Shown here: positions 1-4,603 of the stretch, in pieces
Position numbering within the stretch: the stretch's first letter is position 1
Layout: each line of letters starts with the position of its first letter
Source: Oscillospiraceae bacterium
GTDB lineage: Bacteria; Bacillota; Clostridia; Clostridiales; Clostridiaceae
Length of the DNA: 7,431 nt
Assembly (NCBI GenBank): GCA_009785875.1
Contig: WQUF01000077.1
Span: 1 to 7,431, forward strand
Direction of reading: 5' to 3'
Notes under the pieces: model-generated
Databases searched by the model: none
What the model was told of the DNA's origin: nothing
Seen by the model: the letters and a program-made list of their open reading frames with translations, nothing else
Made by a program: the position numbers and the translations under genes

Positions 1-796
1 TTATTTCCATATCGTATTCACATAGATCCACTACAGTTAGAGTATGGTCGAAAATATCTTCAATGTGATATGGATTTTTTTGATCAAAACCTACGCAATC
101 ACTTAATTCAGGTAGGATATTTTCAAGTATCTTAGTCTCAGCCATTATATTAAAGCACTTTTTAACATTTTTACCCAAGAGACATTTAACGAGTTCTTCT
201 CTAATTCTCTCTTTGGATATATAGTTTATGTTTTTACTAAGAGCTAAAATAGCATCTTTTGTATCTTGTTCTATGTCAAAATCCAGCTGAGAAACAAACC
301 TTATAGCTCGTAGCATCCTTAGAGCGTCTTCTTGAAACCTTTCCCTGGCATCTCTCACAGACCTTATTATATTATTTTTAATATCCTCTTTACCTAAAAA
401 TGGATCTATATAACCTTCACTTTCATTATATGCAATAGCATTCATAGTGAAATCCCGTCTTGAAAGATCTTTTACTAAATCGTTAGAAAAAATAACCTCG
501 TCTGGATGCCTTAAGTTGGAATAATCTCCATCGATCCTAAAAGTCGTCACTTCGTATTGCTCTTTTTCCATGATTATGGTCACAGTTCCAAATTTAATAC
601 CTGTTTCTATGACTTTTATATTATTTTTTTTCATCAATGATTTAGTATCTTCAGGTAAAGCATCTGTTGCAACATCATAATCTTTAGGAGCTTTTCCCAA
701 GATGATGTCCCTAAGACTGCCACCTACTAAATATATTTTAAAGCCATTATCTGTATACAAATTCATTATTTTAATTAAATTATCAGGTAGATTCAT
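1..796 (-). CDS. cca: CCA tRNA nucleotidyltransferase (CCA-adding enzyme), 3' part beyond left edge
   Basis: The product adds or repairs the 3'-terminal CCA of tRNAs in the cytoplasm, using CTP and ATP. The first 265 residues are visible. They show the nucleotidyltransferase head with VGGSLRD (residues 24-30) and the metal-binding DYD (39-41), the RRDFTMNA motif (113-120) that helps select the nucleotide, the EDALRMLRAIRF helix (156-167), an ERIREEL segment (196-202), and the start of an HD domain with DIFDHT (247-252). Full-length relatives with an HD domain are usually about 440 residues, so roughly 40% is missing at the left edge. The ATG at 796-794 is preceded on the minus strand by AGGAG at a normal distance. 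The gene is divergent from hprK. A poly(A) polymerase of the same superfamily is the alternative; the ERIREEL region and HD domain fit the bacterial CCA enzyme better. Confidence 0.93.
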   Translation of the reverse strand, partial: MNLPDNLIKIMNLYTDNGFKIYLVGGSLRDIILGKAPKDYDVATDALPEDTKSLMKKNNIKVIETGIKFGTVTIIMEKEQYEVTTFRIDGDYSNLRHPDEVIFSNDLVKDLSRRDFTMNAIAYNESEGYIDPFLGKEDIKNNIIRSVRDARERFQEDALRMLRAIRFVSQLDFDIEQDTKDAILALSKNINYISKERIREELVKCLLGKNVKKCFNIMAETKILENILPELSDCVGFDQKNPYHIEDIFDHTLTVVDLCEYDMEI

Positions 797-828
797 AAGT
801 TTTCTCCTATATATTAATCCCCATCCTT

Positions 829-856
829 ATTATACACAAAAAAACATAAAAGTAAA
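829..856 (-). promoter_or_regulatory. Putative sigma-A promoter for cca
   Basis: Read on the minus strand, a perfect TATAAT -10 box (834-829) lies 16 bp downstream of TTTACT (856-851), which matches 4 of 6 positions of the -35 consensus. It would place the transcript start roughly 25-30 bases ahead of the cca start codon. This is pattern matching only. Confidence 0.45.
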
Positions 857-858
857 TA

Positions 859-887
859 TTGACACAATTTCATTTCACCATCATACT
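859..887 (+). promoter_or_regulatory. Putative sigma-A promoter for hprK
   Basis: A perfect TTGACA -35 box (859-864) is followed, after the ideal 17-bp spacer, by CATACT (882-887), a 4 of 6 match to the -10 box. Transcription would start near 894, about 33 bases before the hprK ATG. The -35 box lies two bases from the -35 box of the oppositely directed cca promoter. Confidence 0.5.
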
Positions 888-926
888 TATAAATAGTAAT
901 TTAATTTTTTAATAGGAGATTATATC

Positions 927-1844
927 ATGGGAGTAAAAGTAATAAGCATGATCGAAGATTTAAGCTTAGAAATATTGGTAGATGGAAATTTAAGCGAAGA
1001 GATTACTGTAAGCGATTTAAACAGACCAGGACTTCAATTTGCTGGATTTTATTCTTATTTTGCTGCTGAGAGGGTTCAGATAGTTGGAAAAGCGGAATGG
1101 AGCTTTTTAGATTCTATGCAGGAAGAGATGAGAAAAAAAAGGCTTATAAAATATTTTCAGCTGGATATACCATGTACAATTTTAACTCGTGATATGGATC
1201 CTCATGTAGAAGTATTGAATGAGGCGAGGAAGAATAATAAATGGGTTCTCAGGACAGACGATGTCTCAACAAGGTTCATCAGCAGATTGACAAATTATTT
1301 GGAAGAAAAGCTTGCACCTGAAATTAGAATGCATGGTGTCTTAGTTGATGTATATGGAACAGGGATTTTAATTTTAGGTGAAAGCGGAATTGGAAAAAGC
1401 GAGACAGCTCTTGAGATCATAAAAAGAGGGCATAGACTCGTTGCAGATGATGCTGTGGACATTAAAAATATAGGAGGGGTTTTAAAAGGCTTTTCACCTT
1501 ATATAACTAAGGGAATGATGGAAGTTAGAGGGCTTGGCATAATCGATGTTCCTACCCTTTATGGACTTAGCACGATCTTGGACGAAAAGGTCATAGAGCT
1601 TGTTATCTATTTGGAGCAATGGGAAGAGGATAATAAATATGAAAGGCTTGGTCTTGACCACGAAGTTATGGAAATTTTAGATGTCTCTATTAGAAAGCTT
1701 GTAATACCAATTAGACCAGGCAGGAACTTAGCTGTCATTATTGAAGCTGCAGCAGCTAACATAAGGCACAGCAATTCTCCTATAGAAATAATCGAAAATA
1801 GGATAAATCAAGTGGCAGAGTGGAGGAGGAGAAATGAAAGATAA
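927..1844 (+). CDS. hprK: HPr kinase/phosphorylase
   Basis: This bifunctional enzyme phosphorylates HPr on Ser46 and removes the phosphate again. In low-GC Gram-positives it links glycolytic state to CcpA-dependent catabolite control and sugar uptake. The 305-residue product is full length (family about 300-320). It has an N-terminal regulatory domain (about 1-130), the catalytic His136 in HGVLVD, a P-loop GESGIGKS (151-158), the acidic pair D174-D175, the family signature EVRGLGIIDV (199-208), and a C-terminal IRPGRNLAVIIE segment (262-273). The P-loop has Glu152 where the common form has Asp, a conservative change. The ATG at 927 is chosen because AGGAG at 914-918 sits 8 bases upstream; the next Met (residue 8) lacks such a site. 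The 3' end overlaps the following cyclo-ligase gene by 11 bp. Confidence 0.97.
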   Translation: MGVKVISMIEDLSLEILVDGNLSEEITVSDLNRPGLQFAGFYSYFAAERVQIVGKAEWSFLDSMQEEMRKKRLIKYFQLDIPCTILTRDMDPHVEVLNEARKNNKWVLRTDDVSTRFISRLTNYLEEKLAPEIRMHGVLVDVYGTGILILGESGIGKSETALEIIKRGHRLVADDAVDIKNIGGVLKGFSPYITKGMMEVRGLGIIDVPTLYGLSTILDEKVIELVIYLEQWEEDNKYERLGLDHEVMEILDVSIRKLVIPIRPGRNLAVIIEAAAANIRHSNSPIEIIENRINQVAEWRRRNER

Positions 1845-2403
1845 AAAGGAAATCAGAAGAGAAGTCATTTCAATTAGGGAAAATATCGATATCGACATAA
1901 AAAATAAAAATGATAAACTAATTTGTGAGAGGCTCTTTTGTGATGAAGATTTTATAAATTCAAAAGAAATATTCATCTATTTAAGCTACAATAATGAAGT
2001 AAATACATACGGGATAATAAAGACATCATTTGAACTTTGTAAAAAAGTAGCAGTGCCTAAAACTGTTTTTAAAGACAGAGCGATGGATTTTATAAATTTA
2101 AATAATTTTAATGAAATCGATAAAATTCCAATAAATAAAATAGGGATTAAAGAACCTCTTGAGGGGGAGGTCCTATATCCAAAAGAAACTACTTTGGTCA
2201 TCGTACCAGGGGTTGCATTCACATTAAAAGGTGAAAGGATTGGTTATGGTGGTGGATTTTATGACAAATATTTAATAAAATATAATATTAAAAATAAAAT
2301 TGCACTCTGCTATGAATTTCAAATATTAGAAGAAATTCCTGTAAATGAAGAGGATATACTAGTTTCTAAAATCATAACTGAGGATAGATCCATTAGCCTT
2401 TAA
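1834..2403 (+). CDS. fau: 5-formyltetrahydrofolate cyclo-ligase (MTHFS)
   Basis: The enzyme converts 5-formyl-THF to 5,10-methenyl-THF with ATP in the cytoplasm, returning a stored or inhibitory folate to one-carbon metabolism. The product is 189 residues, the usual length. It shows the basic N-terminal segment KKEIRRE (4-10) typical of the nucleotide-binding end, GIKEP (104-108), VPGVAFT (124-130) and the hallmark GERIGYGGGFYDKYL (133-147), followed by the ALCYEFQ strand (157-163). The start codon lies inside the last codons of hprK. Its ribosome binding site (GGAGGAGGA, 1822-1830) is also within hprK, so translation is probably coupled. I see no separate promoter. The stop overlaps the convergent PHP gene by 11 bp, leaving no room for a terminator between them. 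The family is also annotated yqgN or ygfA. Confidence 0.95.
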   Translation: MKDKKEIRREVISIRENIDIDIKNKNDKLICERLFCDEDFINSKEIFIYLSYNNEVNTYGIIKTSFELCKKVAVPKTVFKDRAMDFINLNNFNEIDKIPINKIGIKEPLEGEVLYPKETTLVIVPGVAFTLKGERIGYGGGFYDKYLIKYNIKNKIALCYEFQILEEIPVNEEDILVSKIITEDRSISL

Positions 2404-3238
2404 TCAAAGTTATTAAAAATTTAGTCAGATCATTTCCATTTAAATAAAATTCTCCAATAGAAGCCGGGTGTGTATCATCTTTTTTGATGGAGTGAAAATC
2501 TGTACCTGCTGATATGACCATATTTTCATGCTTTGCTAATTTAATATATTCTAAAGTTTCTTCTATTTTGTTTAAAGGGTAGATAGCTTCAAAACCATCG
2601 AAGCCTAAAGCAAGAAGATCCTTTAGTTTATTTTTTTTGTAAATCTTAGGATGAGCAAGAAAAACTACAGCATTGTAATTTTTTAATAGTTTTATTCCAT
2701 CAATTGTAGAAATAGCTTTTGTATCAACATATGCAGGACTTTTTTTGTTTAGAATTGTTTTAAATATTGATTCATAAGTATATGGATAGCCTGCTTCTAT
2801 GATGCATTGAGCGATATGAGGACGTGCAATGACTCCTTTAGATATTTCCTTTAACCTATTAAAATCAATTTTTATATCGAAGTAAAAATTTAATTTTGAT
2901 ACAATCTCACTCGCCCTGTTGACCCTGAAGTTTCTTATCTCCTCTAATTTATTTAAAAAATCTTTATTTTTATAATTTTCATCTTTAAAATATCCTAAAA
3001 CGTGTATAGACTCATCATTATTATATGTTGATAATTCTATACCTGGAATGAATTTTATATTTTTATCTTTAATAATTTTTAGCACTTCTTCCACAGCATG
3101 CACATTGTCGTGATCTGTAATAGAAAAATACTGCAATTTTGAAGATTTCACATATTCTAAAATTTCTTTTGGAGTGTGAGTTCCATCAGAATATACTGTA
3201 TGGATATGAAAATCGCCTTTTTCATCTATTAATTCCAT
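2393..3238 (-). CDS. PHP-domain metal-dependent phosphoesterase (RNase AM/TrpH-like)
   Basis: The 281-residue product is a cytoplasmic PHP-family hydrolase with the full set of predicted metal ligands: HIHTVYSDG (11-19; H11, H13, D18), ITDHDN (40-45; H43), GIELS (66-70; E68), H79 in IHVLG, RPH (139-141), LAHP (194-197) and GTDFH (245-249). This arrangement matches the stand-alone YciV/TrpH group, whose characterised members are 3',5'-nucleotide phosphatases or 5'-3' exonucleases acting on short RNA. The substrate cannot be read from sequence. The ATG at 3238-3236 is preceded on the minus strand by GGAGG (3250-3246). A weak minus-strand promoter candidate exists (TATTAT at 3274-3269 with CTTACA at 3299-3294, 19-bp spacer). 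In many clostridia a PHP gene of this kind lies in the hprK-murB-rapZ-whiA neighbourhood; here it sits near hprK but on the opposite strand. Confidence 0.9.
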   Translation of the reverse strand: MELIDEKGDFHIHTVYSDGTHTPKEILEYVKSSKLQYFSITDHDNVHAVEEVLKIIKDKNIKFIPGIELSTYNNDESIHVLGYFKDENYKNKDFLNKLEEIRNFRVNRASEIVSKLNFYFDIKIDFNRLKEISKGVIARPHIAQCIIEAGYPYTYESIFKTILNKKSPAYVDTKAISTIDGIKLLKNYNAVVFLAHPKIYKKNKLKDLLALGFDGFEAIYPLNKIEETLEYIKLAKHENMVISAGTDFHSIKKDDTHPASIGEFYLNGNDLTKFLITLIKG

Positions 3239-3281
3239 ATAAATTCCTCCAAAATATTCTTTAATAAAATAATATCATAAA

Positions 3282-3310
3282 TTTAAAAAAAAGTGTAAGA
3301 TAAATATAAT
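3282..3310 (+). promoter_or_regulatory. Putative sigma-A promoter for the DUF4349-like lipoprotein gene
   Basis: TTTAAA (3282-3287, 4 of 6) is separated by 17 bp from a perfect TATAAT (3305-3310). It sits about 40 bases ahead of the start codon, in the 112-bp divergent intergenic region shared with the PHP gene. The surrounding DNA is very AT-rich, which raises the chance of a fortuitous match. Confidence 0.4.
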
Positions 3311-3350
3311 AAGTAGAGTTTATATTGTATATGAGGGAGGGATAAAAGTA

Positions 3351-4271
3351 ATGAAAAAAATATTATTAATTTTATGCACATGTCTACTTCTTTTAGCATC
3401 TTGTAGTAGTGGGAGAAGTGGAAGCACTAGTAATATGACTTCAGTAGCGATGGACAATGCACAGGTACAAGATAACGCAGCAGCAGGCTTTGGCTCTAAA
3501 AATGATAATGCCAATGCAGGAGGAGTAGTCAGTGAAAGTCCAGCGCAAAGTTCAGTTACTGCCAATTCTGCAATCACCAATGACTCATTTTTAAAGATCA
3601 TTAAAAATGGAACGCTGAATATTGAAACAAAAGATATCAATAACGCTCAATCCATTGTTATAAGCAAGGTTTCTGAATTAAATGGGTACGTACAAAGCTT
3701 GAACAGCGATAATAAGACCATTTCACTGGTTATAAGAATACCATATGATAAGTTCGATGGCTTTATGAATGAATCCAGCCAGTTTGGCAATGTGGTGAGT
3801 AAAAGCATATCTACTGAAGATGTCAGTGCTACTTATTTTGACACACAGGCTCATATTAATACCTTAAAAGTTCAGGAGCAGAGGTTACTTGATATTCTTT
3901 CAAAGGGTGAAGATTTAAAGTCCATGCTTGAAGTAGAGAATGAGCTTGCAAGGGTTAGAGGTGAAATTGAAAGCTTAGAAGGTCAAATAAGGCTATATGA
4001 CAACAAAATAAGCTATTCAACCATTCAAATAAACATCTATGAAACATCAGATTTTACAGTGGTACAGGATACTCCTAAAAGCTTTGGTGCTAAAATCGCA
4101 CAAGCATTTCTCGATGGAATAGGGATTGTAAAAACATTTTTAGAAAATGTATTGCTTATTTTATTATATTTATTGCCTATATGCATTTTACTCGGGGGTA
4201 TTGCTTTTGTGATAATAAAATTAGTAAAAATCATTAGGAAGAAATATGTTAAAAAAGTTGATAAAAAGTGA
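3351..4271 (+). CDS. DUF4349-like membrane-anchored lipoprotein
   Basis: The 306-residue product begins with a lipoprotein signal peptide: MKK, a hydrophobic core, and the lipobox LASC (15-18), giving a lipidated Cys18. Residues 19-75 are a low-complexity Ser/Ala/Asn/Gly linker. Residues 80-230 match what I recall of the DUF4349 family: a small alpha/beta region, then SATYFDTQAHIN (159-170), a Lys/Glu-rich predicted coiled coil (about 168-215) with ENELARVRGEIESLEGQ (196-212), and YSTIQINIYE (222-231). A single transmembrane helix (about 266-292) is followed by a strongly basic tail, predicted to be cytoplasmic. The protein would thus be tied to the outer face of the membrane at both ends. 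Function is unknown. The start is supported by GGGAGG at 3335-3340. No terminator is visible before selC. Confidence 0.85.
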   Translation: MKKILLILCTCLLLLASCSSGRSGSTSNMTSVAMDNAQVQDNAAAGFGSKNDNANAGGVVSESPAQSSVTANSAITNDSFLKIIKNGTLNIETKDINNAQSIVISKVSELNGYVQSLNSDNKTISLVIRIPYDKFDGFMNESSQFGNVVSKSISTEDVSATYFDTQAHINTLKVQEQRLLDILSKGEDLKSMLEVENELARVRGEIESLEGQIRLYDNKISYSTIQINIYETSDFTVVQDTPKSFGAKIAQAFLDGIGIVKTFLENVLLILLYLLPICILLGGIAFVIIKLVKIIRKKYVKKVDKK

Positions 4272-4286
4272 AAATTGTGATATCAT
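4258..4286 (+). promoter_or_regulatory. Putative promoter for selC
   Basis: TTGATA (4258-4263, 5 of 6) and TATCAT (4281-4286, 5 of 6) are separated by exactly 17 bp. Predicted initiation is near 4293, about five bases before the first base of the mature tRNA. The -35 box lies inside the last codons of the upstream lipoprotein gene. Confidence 0.6.
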
Positions 4287-4297
4287 TTAAAAAGTAA

Positions 4298-4394
4298 GGG
4301 AGCGGATGAGTGCTGGTGTGCTCGCCGGTCTTCAAAACCGGGCAGGGGTGCTAATAACATCCTAGGTGGGTTCGATTCCCACACGTTCCCGCCA
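4298..4394 (+). tRNA. selC: tRNA-Sec (UCA anticodon)
   Basis: This 97-nt gene folds as a bacterial selenocysteine tRNA. The acceptor strands are 4298-4305 and 4383-4390: seven pairs, one of them G-U, plus a G-A apposition at the eighth position. The D-arm is long, with 6 bp (4308-4313 with 4318-4323) and a 4-nt loop. The anticodon stem CCGGT/ACCGG encloses the loop CTTCAAA (4330-4336), giving anticodon TCA at 4332-4334. A long variable arm has a 6-bp stem (4345-4350 with 4358-4363). The T-arm is GTGGG/CCCAC around TTCGATT. The discriminator is G (4391) and CCA is encoded. The extended acceptor, 6-bp D-stem and long variable arm are the established features separating tRNA-Sec from a UCA suppressor tRNA-Ser. 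It lets in-frame UGA codons be read as selenocysteine when SelA, SelB and SelD are present; none of those is in the window. Confidence 0.96.
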
Positions 4395-4424
4395 GATTTT
4401 TAAAATGTTCATATTTAAATGTTT

Positions 4425-4457
4425 AATGCAATCAAGTCTATGATTTGGTTGCATTTT
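4425..4457 (+). terminator. Putative intrinsic terminator after selC
   Basis: An 11-bp inverted repeat (4425-4435 with 4445-4455, core TGCAATCA/TGGTTGCA with wobble pairs) encloses a 9-nt loop. It runs into TTTT and further T-rich sequence. It lies about 30 bases past the tRNA 3' end and would separate selC from xdhA. The stem is AT-rich, so its strength is uncertain. Confidence 0.6.
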
Positions 4458-4543
4458 AATATATTTTATGATGAAAAATTAAAAAGATACGCATTCAATT
4501 TTTCCAATTAAAAGTATTTGAAGTTTATTGAATAAAGGTTTAT

Positions 4544-4549
4544 TATAAT
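4544..4549 (+). promoter_or_regulatory. Possible -10 box for xdhAB
   Basis: A perfect TATAAT lies 54 bases upstream of the xdhA start. No good -35 box stands at the proper distance; the nearest, TTGAAG at 4518-4523, is 20 bp away. If real, this promoter may need an activator. No sigma-54 type -24/-12 element was found here. Confidence 0.3.
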
Positions 4550-4560
4550 AGTATATCGTT

Positions 4561-4586
4561 ATCATTTAAATAATTAAATAAATGAT
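4561..4586 (+). repeat. Inverted repeat in the xdhA leader
   Basis: ATCATTTA (4561-4568) and TAAATGAT (4579-4586) form a perfect 8-bp inverted repeat with a 10-bp AT spacer. It lies between the possible -10 box and the xdhA ribosome binding site. It could be an operator for a dimeric regulator or a weak leader hairpin. Such repeats also arise by chance in AT-rich DNA. Confidence 0.4.
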
Positions 4587-4603
4587 TTTCAGGAGGTACA
4601 AAT

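Larger units (their letters stand above)
4395..4603. other. Intergenic region between selC and xdhA
   Basis: This 209-bp AT-rich stretch contains the selC terminator hairpin (4425-4457), a looser 7-bp inverted pair (ATTCAAT 4493-4499 with ATTGAAT 4527-4533), the possible -10 box, the 8-bp inverted repeat at 4561-4586 and the xdhA ribosome binding site. No open reading frame of note and no recognisable riboswitch were seen. Confidence 0.6.

Noticed and set aside
702..896. A 64-codon plus-strand open frame opposite the start of cca.
   Set aside because: It lies antisense to a well-supported gene and across its promoter region, has no ribosome binding site, and its translation resembles no known protein.
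3320..3640. A 106-codon minus-strand open frame opposite the lipoprotein gene.
   Set aside because: It is a shadow of the Ala/Ser-rich signal and linker region, with no supporting start signal.
4411..4500. A possible riboswitch or molybdenum-cofactor leader RNA upstream of xdhA.
   Set aside because: Only one simple hairpin followed by T-rich DNA is seen, which fits a selC terminator. No conserved aptamer pattern was recognised.
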